Part shown: positions 40,858 through 47,700 of the stretch, one piece after another
Layout: each line of letters starts with the position of its first letter
Position numbering within the stretch: position 1 is the first letter of the stretch
Assembly (NCBI GenBank): GCA_902603555.1
Contig: CACKVD010000008.1
Span: 1-47,700 of the forward strand
Source of the DNA: an uncultured Pelagibacteraceae bacterium
GTDB lineage: Bacteria > Pseudomonadota > Alphaproteobacteria > Pelagibacterales > Pelagibacteraceae
Direction: 5' to 3'
DNA length: 47,700 bases
Made by a program: the position numbers and the translations under genes
Notes under the pieces: model-generated
Databases searched by the model: none
What the model saw: only the letters and a program-made list of their open reading frames with translations
What the model was told of the DNA's origin: nothing

Positions 40858-42321
40858 ATGAAATATAAAAATTTTATTAAATCTATATTGTATCTAATAT
40901 CACTGGTTTGCCTAATTTCTTCAGTATCTTTAGCTGAAACCAGAAAGTGTGATAGTGATTTGATAACTTATATATATCAAAATAGTTCAAAAAATATTAA
41001 TTGGAACGAGAAAAGAAACGATGCTGGAATTTTTTTTGATTTTGATTGGAATAAAGAACAAAAAAAAATCATTACTAAAAGAAATGAAAATAACTTTCCA
41101 ATAATAAGACTATCTCTTTTTGATAATACAAATTTTATTAATAACAAAACAGCTATAAAAAAAATTAATTCGATTAATCTCTCGTCACTATCTGATAAAG
41201 AAATTGAAAAACTTACTTATCTTACTGGAAAAATAAACTTTGAATTGGATAATGGTAAAAAAATTACTATCATTTCAAAATCCTACAAACTAAATGATTT
41301 CAAATTATCTAATTTTGAAATTTTAAGTATCCAAAACATTGATACCACAAAAGGTATTTTAGAGATGTCATTTAATGCAAAATTAACAAATGAACGAAAT
41401 GATATTAAAAAACTTTTACAAACTACAAATTTATTAGACGATTCACTCCATGATATTTGTAGTGATGCGAGAGGTTTTTTAGTTTGGCCCTTATCTTCCG
41501 TTGAGCTTGATGAATTTAAGTATGATGCTGATGTTAGGGAGGGATTAAAAAATAAGGAGATATTAGTCAATCCAGTTTTCCAAATAACGTATGATAATAA
41601 TTTGTTAAGAACTTTAAGATCAGAGAAAGGTGTTGGTTTTTTTAGACAATCATTTGATTTTGCTAAATTTCCGTTTGATACGCAAAAATTACTTATCAGA
41701 ATGAGAACGGGAGTTGGAAATTATGCAGATGAAGGTGAGCTAACTTTTCTTACACCAGAACCTGGTGTTTTTTTAAATTTAGAAAAATTTTTAGATCCTG
41801 ATATTAATAAACTTAAGGCTTGGACAATTAAAGAAGACGGAATTGATGTTAAAAGCAAAATTATTACTGAAAATGTATATGATATTTATAGTAAAAAAAT
41901 TATTCCTCGTTCTGAGAGTGTATTAGATATAGAGATAACTATTGAAAGAAACTATCAGCATTATTTATTAAAAATAATATTACCAGTCTTTTTAATTCTT
42001 TGTGTTGCTTGGTATGTACTGTGGATACCTACAGAGAAATATGAAGCAAGATTAAACACTTCAATAATAGCCTTACTAGCTTTGATTGCATATAATTTTG
42101 TTTTCCAGGACGATATTCCAAAGCTGGAATATTTAACCGATATGGATTGGTTTATACTTTTATCTTATATATTTTGTTTAATTCCAGTCTTTTTAAGTAT
42201 TGCTTTTAGCAAGTTTATTTCAAAAAACCAAACTAAAGTAATGAAAATAAATAGATTTATAAAGATTTGGGGTGCTGTATTTTATGTTTTACTTTCTGCT
42301 CAAATCTTTTATGTTGAATAA
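40858..42321 (+). CDS. Pentameric ligand-gated ion channel, prokaryotic type
   Basis: A 487-residue channel subunit with a signal peptide (about 1-26, SVSLAETRK). The extracellular domain ends with FRQSFDFAKFPFDTQKLLIR (P272-F-D, the conserved F-P-x-D of the channel family), without the two cysteines of eukaryotic Cys-loop receptors, as is usual in bacteria. The membrane part has four helices: YLLKIILPVFLILCVAWYVL (M1 with its proline, about 369), RLNTSIIALLALIAYNFVF (M2, pore), DWFILLSYIFCLIPVFLSIA (M3) and IWGAVFYVLLSAQIFYVE (M4). Bacterial channels such as GLIC have about 320 residues; the extra 130 at the N-terminus resemble the added domains of DeCLIC-type channels. The ligand is unknown. 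Confidence 0.9.
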   Translation: MKYKNFIKSILYLISLVCLISSVSLAETRKCDSDLITYIYQNSSKNINWNEKRNDAGIFFDFDWNKEQKKIITKRNENNFPIIRLSLFDNTNFINNKTAIKKINSINLSSLSDKEIEKLTYLTGKINFELDNGKKITIISKSYKLNDFKLSNFEILSIQNIDTTKGILEMSFNAKLTNERNDIKKLLQTTNLLDDSLHDICSDARGFLVWPLSSVELDEFKYDADVREGLKNKEILVNPVFQITYDNNLLRTLRSEKGVGFFRQSFDFAKFPFDTQKLLIRMRTGVGNYADEGELTFLTPEPGVFLNLEKFLDPDINKLKAWTIKEDGIDVKSKIITENVYDIYSKKIIPRSESVLDIEITIERNYQHYLLKIILPVFLILCVAWYVLWIPTEKYEARLNTSIIALLALIAYNFVFQDDIPKLEYLTDMDWFILLSYIFCLIPVFLSIAFSKFISKNQTKVMKINRFIKIWGAVFYVLLSAQIFYVE

Positions 42322-42327
42322 AAATTT

Positions 42328-42666
42328 ATGACCTTTTTAAAATCTGTTGAAACTTGTTTTTATAAATATGCCGATTTTAACGGCAGAGCATCAAGATCAG
42401 AATATTGGTGGTTTGTATTATTTTTCACATTGTGTTGGATAATAGGTTTTGTTTTGGGTCCTATAGTTGAAGCTATAATAATTTTAGGTTTAGTCCTTCC
42501 TGCCTTAGCAGTTTGTGCTAGAAGATTGCATGATATTGACAAATCTGGTTGGTTACAATTAATACAAATTATTCCACTTATTGGAGCTATAGTATTAATA
42601 ATTTGGTGTGCAACAGAAGGTTCAAAGAAAAAAAATAAGTTTGGTTCACCAATTAAATTAAAATAA
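42328..42666 (+). CDS. DUF805 membrane protein
   Basis: A 112-residue DUF805 protein. FLKSVETCFYKYADFNGRAS and RSEYWWFVLFF match the family start (Y-x-x-F-x-G-R-A-x-R-x-E-Y-W-x-F), LAVCARRLHDIDKSGWLQLI the loop, and CATEGSKKKNKFG the end. There are three membrane helices. DUF805 proteins are common and of unknown function. It begins 6 bases after the channel gene and its stop overlaps the stop of the last array gene by 9 bases on the other strand. Cotranscription with the channel is likely; coupling of function is not shown. Confidence 0.92.
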   Translation: MTFLKSVETCFYKYADFNGRASRSEYWWFVLFFTLCWIIGFVLGPIVEAIIILGLVLPALAVCARRLHDIDKSGWLQLIQIIPLIGAIVLIIWCATEGSKKKNKFGSPIKLK

Positions 42667-43254
42667 CCATTCGTCAACTTCATCTGATCTAATAGTTATA
42701 AAAAGGTGATCAGCTCTATTTTCTTTTTTTGTTAATTCATCACTCCAATCATAACAAGATATAACAATCTCATATCCATTATTAAGTCTTAAATATATAT
42801 CTGTGTATGTAGATTGTCCTGAAGGATCGATGGAATGCTTTAATTTACTGGGGCCTGATTTTTTTGCTTGCGGCAGCTCTTTATGTACTTCATTAGCTAT
42901 AATTTTTTGCTCTGAATAACAATTATTTATATCTTTTATTTCTTTATTTTCAGCAAAATACATTGCGCCTGCAATTGTGTTTATTAAAAATTTATTGTCA
43001 TTATATTTGGTCCATACATCTACAAAATCAAATTTTTCAAATTTTGGACTATTAAATGCAAAAGCAACAAATTTATTTTTCTCTAAACTGTCATACCAAT
43101 CAACTTTACTATTATTAATTTTTTTTTTACTGAAGTGCTCAAGTAGGCTCTCTCCAACACTCATTCCTTCTATTTCAAAATCTCTAATATCTTCAGCCTG
43201 ACTTGAAGTGTGAACATTTAATATTATAAACAATATTGATAAAAAAACTCTCAT
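42658..43254 (-). CDS. Exported two-cysteine paralog, array copy 7 (last)
   Basis: A 198-residue exported protein from the ATG at 43254 (MRVFLSILF), giving a normal signal peptide; a start at 43275 would overlap the upstream copy and spoil the leader. The mature N-terminus has the array motif DIRDFEIEGMSVGESLLEHF. Conserved cysteines lie in DINNCYSEQK and VISCYDWSDEL, and the end reads VDEWLF. DPSGQSTYTDIYLRL in the middle is shared with copies 1 and 5 (SGxS). It is the last of seven genes in a row. The function is unknown; a small periplasmic domain with one disulfide is the best description. Confidence 0.75.
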   Translation of the reverse strand: MRVFLSILFIILNVHTSSQAEDIRDFEIEGMSVGESLLEHFSKKKINNSKVDWYDSLEKNKFVAFAFNSPKFEKFDFVDVWTKYNDNKFLINTIAGAMYFAENKEIKDINNCYSEQKIIANEVHKELPQAKKSGPSKLKHSIDPSGQSTYTDIYLRLNNGYEIVISCYDWSDELTKKENRADHLFITIRSDEVDEWLF

Positions 43255-43255
43255 T

Positions 43256-43864
43256 TTAATTTTGTAGAAATTCATTAAATACTTTTGAATTAATTATAAC
43301 ATCAAGTTTAACTCTCCAACTGGCGATATGTTTATTGTCTTCATTCAATTCATAGCATATTATTCTAAAAGCAGAATTATCTTTAAAGTAAAAGTCATGC
43401 ATTTTACTTTTACCAACAACAACTCCTCCTGAAATCCATTTGTCATTTTCCCAAATCGACTCATCAAAATTGTCTTCCAATAAATTTTTCTTTATATCTT
43501 TGGCTATAAGTTCTTGATTATTTCTACACTTTTTAAAAGTATCATGAGTATAATTTTGACCTGCTATTGAAAAAATCTTATAACCAGCATCACTTTTATT
43601 AATAGTAACTCCTAAATCTGAATAAGTGCTTAGTTTTATTAAATCTTGGTTAAAATTTGTAATTCCTACAATTACGTAATCTCCATTTAAATAATGATAT
43701 GAAGATTTATGTTTAATAAATTCTTTGATTTTTTCATTTTTGAAATAATCTAACAAACTGTCTCCAACACTCATCCCTTCTATTTCAAAATCACTAATTT
43801 CATCCGCTTTAATAAATGATTGAAAGGTTAGTATCAGAATAAAAATTATGAATAATTTTTTCAT
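43256..43864 (-). CDS. Exported two-cysteine paralog, array copy 6
   Basis: A 202-residue protein from the ATG at 43864 (MKKLFIIFI), which leaves two bases after the copy 5 stop; the frame continues upstream to a weaker start at 43876. Signal peptide then DEISDFEIEGMSVGDSLLDY. The cysteines are in TFKKCRNNQE and RIICYELNED, and the end is FNEFLQN. The middle region (DESIWENDKWISGGVVVGKS) is longer and less like the other copies, and the SG-x-S motif is altered. It is one of the more diverged members. Confidence 0.75.
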   Translation of the reverse strand: MKKLFIIFILILTFQSFIKADEISDFEIEGMSVGDSLLDYFKNEKIKEFIKHKSSYHYLNGDYVIVGITNFNQDLIKLSTYSDLGVTINKSDAGYKIFSIAGQNYTHDTFKKCRNNQELIAKDIKKNLLEDNFDESIWENDKWISGGVVVGKSKMHDFYFKDNSAFRIICYELNEDNKHIASWRVKLDVIINSKVFNEFLQN

Positions 43865-43866
43865 AA

Positions 43867-44445
43867 TCAATCCCAAGCTGTTTGAAGAAATTTAGAATAT
43901 TCTTTAGACAATAAAGAAACTCTTAATTCATCTGTAAAGTTATCCTTTTCCATTTTATCAGACCAGTCAGTACACATTATTCTTGCGGAGCTTCCATCTT
44001 TAAAATCAAAATCAATTACATTAACTTTACTTTCTCCAGATTTATCTTGATTGTGATCTAAGGTATATGAGTCACTTTCAAAATTTTCAAATAAACTTTT
44101 AAATTCTTTTGTGATTTTATTTTTTTCTTTAATACAATTTTTAAACGATTTTGGATATTCTTTAATTGCACTCATTGATGAAATTTCATAATTATTTTTT
44201 TTATTTATAAAATAAATTAAAACTGCATCATAAGTATTCAAATTTTCATAAGTAACAAATCTCAAAAATTTTTTACTTTTCCAAGCAGGTAATGACTTTT
44301 CACTATCTATTTTTGATTTATCAAAAAAATTCAATAAGCTATCACCAACACTCATACCTTCTATTTCAAAATTACTAGTTTCATTCGCTTTGATCAATGA
44401 TTGAAAGCATAATATTAAACTAAAAATTAATAATAATTTCTTCAT
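43867..44445 (-). CDS. Exported two-cysteine paralog, array copy 5
   Basis: A 192-residue protein. Signal peptide MKKLLLIFSLILCFQSLIKA, then NETSNFEIEGMSVGDSLLNF at the mature N-terminus. The cysteines lie in SFKNCIKEKN and RIMCTDWSDKM, followed by DELRVSLLSKEYSKFLQTA, the array's C-terminal strand and helix. SGESKVNVIDFDFKDGSSA matches the DPSG-x-S-x-V segment of copies 1 and 7. The stop lies two bases before copy 6 and the start ten bases after copy 4. Confidence 0.78.
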   Translation of the reverse strand: MKKLLLIFSLILCFQSLIKANETSNFEIEGMSVGDSLLNFFDKSKIDSEKSLPAWKSKKFLRFVTYENLNTYDAVLIYFINKKNNYEISSMSAIKEYPKSFKNCIKEKNKITKEFKSLFENFESDSYTLDHNQDKSGESKVNVIDFDFKDGSSARIMCTDWSDKMEKDNFTDELRVSLLSKEYSKFLQTAWD

Positions 44446-44454
44446 ATATTCAAA

Positions 44455-45039
44455 TTAATAAGGGTTACCTCTTAAAAAAGACTCTAATTTTTCACTAGTT
44501 ATTGCAATACTTAGTTGATCGGTCCAACCCCTTTCTTTTCTAACTTCATTACCCATTTCTGTGCATTCAACTGAAATAAATCCACCTGATTTTAAAAAAA
44601 ACCAAGTTGTATTACTGAAAGAATTTTTAGTTTGGTCAGGTTCGTAATATCCATCATCATCTACTCTCTCATAATCAGAAAACATATTTTCTATATCGTA
44701 AATGATTTTTTTTCTTTTTTTTCTACATTTATTGATTTCTTTATTAAAATCTATAATGCCCTCTAATGAAAAAATTATATGCTTATTATCACCAGGTTTT
44801 AATGTAACTTGAATTCTATCGTACATATTCGAATCTCGATCAACAAATATTACAGCAAAAGCTTTATCTCTATAATAACTTGAATTTTGATAAAAAGATT
44901 TTATTTTTTCTTTATCATAATATTTTAATAAAGTCTCTCCAACATACATTCCTTCAATTTCAAAATCACCAATATCATCAGCTTTACTAAAGGAGTGAAA
45001 ACTAAATAATATAAATAACATTGATAAAAATATTTTCAT
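44455..45039 (-). CDS. Exported two-cysteine paralog, array copy 4
   Basis: A 194-residue protein. Its signal peptide (MKIFLSMLFILFSFHSFSKA) is nearly the same as that of copy 2, including the DNA. The mature N-terminus is DDIGDFEIEGMYVGETLLKY; cysteines lie in EINKCRKKRKK and SVECTEMGNE, and the end has WTDQLSIAITSEKLESFLRG. The array glycine-serine of MSVG is replaced by tyrosine (MYVG). An arginine/lysine-rich stretch beside the first cysteine is shared with copy 2, which supports a closer relation of copies 2 and 4. Confidence 0.78.
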   Translation of the reverse strand: MKIFLSMLFILFSFHSFSKADDIGDFEIEGMYVGETLLKYYDKEKIKSFYQNSSYYRDKAFAVIFVDRDSNMYDRIQVTLKPGDNKHIIFSLEGIIDFNKEINKCRKKRKKIIYDIENMFSDYERVDDDGYYEPDQTKNSFSNTTWFFLKSGGFISVECTEMGNEVRKERGWTDQLSIAITSEKLESFLRGNPY

Positions 45040-45055
45040 AACAATTTTTAAAATA

Positions 45056-45643
45056 TTAGTAAGCTTTTGTATTAAGCCAATCTAAAAATATTTGACTCGA
45101 TAAATCAACATTTATTGTGTCCATCCAAGCTTGAGATTTTTCATGGGTTTTATCCCAGTCGGTACACCAAATTCTTATATATCCATTACTGATTTTAAAA
45201 TCTGAGACATATGCTTTACTACTTCCATAAACATTATCATAACTATTTTCATACTTTTCTTCCTCTGGATTTCTAAGTGTTTCTTTAATGCTATTAACAA
45301 TAACTTTTTTTTGTCCCAAGCATGTATTTAAATCATTGTCAAAATCCATCATTCCTTTAATTGAATAAACCTCAAAATTACTATCATCCTTTTTAAAATG
45401 CACACCTATATAAGTATAATTGTCTAAAAATTTTAAATCGTTTTTAGTAAACTCAAGTAAATAATATTCTTTACTGCCAGGATAAAAAGATTTAAATTTT
45501 TCCTCTAATATATTTTTACCTATATATTTTGAGAAACTTTCTCCAATACTAATTCCATCAATGTCAAAATCTCTAATATCATCAGCCTTAACTAAAGATT
45601 GAATACCAAAGATTAAAGTTAATATTACTAAATATAATTTCAT
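45056..45643 (-). CDS. Exported two-cysteine paralog, array copy 3
   Basis: A 195-residue protein. Signal peptide MKLYLVILTLIFGIQSLVKA, then DDIRDFDIDGISIGESFSKY, the most conservative variant of the array motif (D for E, I for V). Cysteines lie in DLNTCLGQKK and RIWCTDWDKTH, and the end is FLDWLNTKAY, like copy 2. A 115-base gap separates it from copy 2, and a TATAAT on the coding strand (45664-45659) sits 15 bases before its ATG, so copies 3 to 7 may have their own promoter. Confidence 0.75.
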   Translation of the reverse strand: MKLYLVILTLIFGIQSLVKADDIRDFDIDGISIGESFSKYIGKNILEEKFKSFYPGSKEYYLLEFTKNDLKFLDNYTYIGVHFKKDDSNFEVYSIKGMMDFDNDLNTCLGQKKVIVNSIKETLRNPEEEKYENSYDNVYGSSKAYVSDFKISNGYIRIWCTDWDKTHEKSQAWMDTINVDLSSQIFLDWLNTKAY

Positions 45644-45758
45644 TACTAAGATTATCTAATTATAATCTAAGAATAACAATATTGTATTGAAATTGAAATT
45701 GGTATTTTAAAATAATTTGGCTTAGAGCTAAAAATGAGGTTATGATACTTATCTGGGA

Positions 45759-46328
45759 TTATTTATAAGCTTTATTCTCTATCCAATTTAGAAATTTTTT
45801 TTGATTGAGAGAAACTCTTAAATGATCAGTATGAGTTGGGTGAGGATCATAATCATAACAAGCAACTACTGCCATATCTTTATTTTTAAAGTGAAATTCA
45901 AGTGATTCTACATTTCCAAATACAGCATAAAAATCATTATTTTTAGGTATAATATTTGAAAATATGGAATTAATTACATCTACAATTTCATCACGTTTCT
46001 TTTTGCAATCATTAATATTTTTTTTATAAATTACTATTCCACTTAAACCTTGTAATTTGAATTTATTATCTGAACTTAAAAAACTCATTACTAAAGCATC
46101 ATAATTTTTTAATTCAATTTTTGTTTCACCAGGAAAAACGGTAATAGTAGTATAGAGATTATCTGTGTAATAACTTTCTTTTAGTTCTTCAATCTTATTT
46201 AAACTTATATGATCTATTAAACTATCCCCAACACTTATTCCTTCAATCTCAAATTCTCTAATATCATCAGCCTTACTAAAGGAGTGAAAACTAAATAATA
46301 AAAATAATAATGGTAAAAAAATCCTCAT
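45759..46328 (-). CDS. Exported two-cysteine paralog, array copy 2
   Basis: A 189-residue protein from the ATG at 46328 (MRIFLPLLFL); four extra residues would come from 46340. The mature N-terminus is DDIREFEIEGISVGDSLIDH, with cysteines at C108 (NINDCKKKRDE) and in VVACYDYDPH. The tryptophan of CYDW in other copies is tyrosine here. The end reads FLNWIENKAYK. A 115-base gap with no gene follows, after which copy 3 begins. Confidence 0.76.
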   Translation of the reverse strand: MRIFLPLLFLLFSFHSFSKADDIREFEIEGISVGDSLIDHISLNKIEELKESYYTDNLYTTITVFPGETKIELKNYDALVMSFLSSDNKFKLQGLSGIVIYKKNINDCKKKRDEIVDVINSIFSNIIPKNNDFYAVFGNVESLEFHFKNKDMAVVACYDYDPHPTHTDHLRVSLNQKKFLNWIENKAYK

Positions 46329-46347
46329 GATTGATTTCATCTAATTT

Positions 46348-46926
46348 TTATTGAGACTCGCTAATCAAAAATTTATTAAATTCATCGCTACTCAATGATA
46401 CTCTTATCTCACTTTTTAAGTTATTTTTTTTCCCATATTCACTATCAATATAATAACAAGCCAAAACTATCACATCCCTATTTTCAAAAAACCAGTATAT
46501 GTCAGAAACTTTACTTTTACCTGAAGGATCATCATTATTAATATATGTATATAAATCATCTTTAACAGTATTTGGAAACATTTTATCAAAATCTAAAGCT
46601 ATTTTTTCTATTTCTTTCAAACATTTTTTGTAATTCATAAAAGAAATTCCTGAGATATCTAATATTTCAAATTTTGCATCATCAGTTTTGTACGAAACCT
46701 GAAGTACCTCATAGACTTCAAAAGTTTTTTTTTTAATTGCCGATGTTGTGTATTTGTTTGTTTGATAAAAATTTCTTTTTCCATCTTTTAACTCTTTTTT
46801 TGTAAAAAAATTAAGTGCACTGTCATAAAGAGATATTTGTTCAATTTCAAAATCTCTAATATCATCAGCATTTACTAAAGTTTGTAAATTTAAGATTAAA
46901 ACAATAACTAATAAATAGTTTTTCAT
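46348..46926 (-). CDS. Exported two-cysteine paralog, array copy 1 (first, diverged)
   Basis: A 192-residue protein. Signal peptide MKNYLLVIVLILNLQTLVNA, then DDIRDFEIEQISLYDSALNF: the first half of the motif is kept, while the G-M-S-V-G-D part has become Q-I-S-L-Y-D. Cysteines are C102 (YKKCLKEIEK) and C157 (VLACYYIDSE). DPSGKSKVSDIYWFFENRD is close to copy 7. The end is VSLSSDEFNKFL. It is first in the direction of transcription, 10 bases after the amidotransferase gene, and may be expressed from the same transcript. Confidence 0.76.
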   Translation of the reverse strand: MKNYLLVIVLILNLQTLVNADDIRDFEIEQISLYDSALNFFTKKELKDGKRNFYQTNKYTTSAIKKKTFEVYEVLQVSYKTDDAKFEILDISGISFMNYKKCLKEIEKIALDFDKMFPNTVKDDLYTYINNDDPSGKSKVSDIYWFFENRDVIVLACYYIDSEYGKKNNLKSEIRVSLSSDEFNKFLISESQ

Positions 46927-46936
46927 GAATATTAAA

Positions 46937-47700
46937 TTAGGCGGCTTTTAAATAATCTAACCAATTTTTTAATTCCTGCATTCTAGATTCTTTAACAGAA
47001 ATTTTAATCTCTTTTTCGATAAAATTGATATGTTCTTGAATTTCTTTTTCATCCTTGAAACATTTTCTTGTATTTATTAATTTATCTTTCCTAAATTTGA
47101 TTAATGTAATCATTTTATGATATGTGATTTCTGGATGATATTGCAAACCCCATACATCACTTACACCTGATTTAAAATTAATACTTTGTATTTTATTGAT
47201 CTTGTTTGAAGCCAAATGTATTGCTTTTTCTGGTAATGTAACAACCTCATCAAAATTAAAAGCAGGGGAGTTAAACTTTTTATCTTTTGATCTATATAAA
47301 GGATGATTAATTCCATTTTCATTAATTTCTATATTATTTGCAATACCAATATGAGCACCATTTTCTGATTTCTTCACTTTTCCACCTGCTGCAGTGACAG
47401 CAACTTGCATACCCCAACAAATTGCTAGAATCTTTTTTATATTTTTAAAGCATTCTTTCATAAAAGAAATTTGTCTTTTAATTTCTATACAGTCATTATA
47501 AATGTTTAGGCTGCTTCCGCCCCAAATCAAACCATCGTATTTCGTTATATTAAGTAAAATTTTATCAAAATTTTTTTCAGAACATGGATTAAAAACATCA
47601 ATATTTAAGTCATTTGTATAATATGAAAGACTTTCTCTCAAACTCTCTGCGTGAGTAGGTATTCCATTTAATTTAAATGTATCATTTTCTTCTTGAATAT
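46937..47700 (-). CDS. Partial class I glutamine amidotransferase-like protein
   Basis: The reading frame is open to the right edge of the window, so the 5' end is missing; a TTG at 47641 is only an internal codon, since the residues before it (IQEENDTFKLNGIPTHAES) continue the domain. YDGLIWGGSSLNIYND gives the oxyanion region, ICWGMQVAVTAAGG the nucleophile cysteine, and WGLQYHPEITYHK the His-Glu pair, all as in GMP-synthase-type amidotransferases. The basic C-terminal 60 residues are helical. It probably takes ammonia from glutamine for an unknown partner; no synthase domain is seen. It ends 10 bases before array copy 1. Confidence 0.85.
   Translation of the reverse strand, partial: IQEENDTFKLNGIPTHAESLRESLSYYTNDLNIDVFNPCSEKNFDKILLNITKYDGLIWGGSSLNIYNDCIEIKRQISFMKECFKNIKKILAICWGMQVAVTAAGGKVKKSENGAHIGIANNIEINENGINHPLYRSKDKKFNSPAFNFDEVVTLPEKAIHLASNKINKIQSINFKSGVSDVWGLQYHPEITYHKMITLIKFRKDKLINTRKCFKDEKEIQEHINFIEKEIKISVKESRMQELKNWLDYLKAA

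Overview
The window looks like a piece of a SAR11 (Candidatus Pelagibacter-type) marine alphaproteobacterial chromosome. This rests on the very high A+T content, the extremely short gaps and overlapping start/stop codons, and gene content typical of that group: Xsc, SuyAB, AprBA with a membrane subunit, CysQ with DUF3553, AmtB and HU. I see no rRNA, tRNA, CRISPR array, insertion sequence or prophage. Both window edges cut through minus-strand genes: a GT39-like membrane glycosyltransferase on the left and a class I glutamine amidotransferase on the right.

Layout. (1) 1-6.6 kb is a surface-glycan style block: the partial glycosyltransferase with a DAO-family oxidoreductase, two plus-strand SGNH-like proteins, and a carbamoyltransferase / DUF5989 / SxtJ-like module. 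(2) 6.6-16.7 kb is an organosulfonate and sulfite block: Xsc, SuyA and SuyB, a YeiH-type exporter, an FkbM methyltransferase, a TSUP exporter, a 44-residue membrane protein, and AprM-AprB-AprA with an unknown NTF2-like protein. Sulfolactate or sulfoacetaldehyde would be desulfonated, and the sulfite exported or oxidised to APS. (3) 16.7-22.0 kb is a tight minus-strand operon: cystathionine beta-lyase, MFS transporter, pabB, pabA, pabC and a HIT protein. (4) 22.0-33.6 kb is mostly core genes: a 27-residue basic protein, MnmA, DUF3553-CysQ-small membrane protein, RecX, ABA4-like, 2-hydroxychromene isomerase-like, rhodanese, GT-like, AmtB, HU, RseP, a DEAD-box helicase and PrsW.

(5) 32.8-46.9 kb is the most unusual part. 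A minus-strand operon (lipoprotein, four-helix coiled-coil membrane protein, exported VWA-like protein, PrsW protease) diverges from a plus-strand run (small membrane protein, two small exported proteins, an exported caspase-like protease, an exported trypsin-like protease with seven 13-residue calcium-loop repeats). Between them lies a twice-repeated TGTCCA-N16-TGGACA inverted repeat. A pentameric ligand-gated ion channel and a DUF805 protein follow, then a tandem array of seven homologous exported proteins with two conserved cysteines. Proteases, calcium loops, an ion channel and an exported paralog family side by side make this the best candidate for an undescribed envelope system; the link between them is inference from position only.

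Five short genes were found by direct reading: DUF5989 (6048-6197), a 44-residue membrane protein (12938-13072), a 27-residue basic protein (22068-22151), DUF3553 (24001-24177) and a 47-residue membrane protein (24937-25080).
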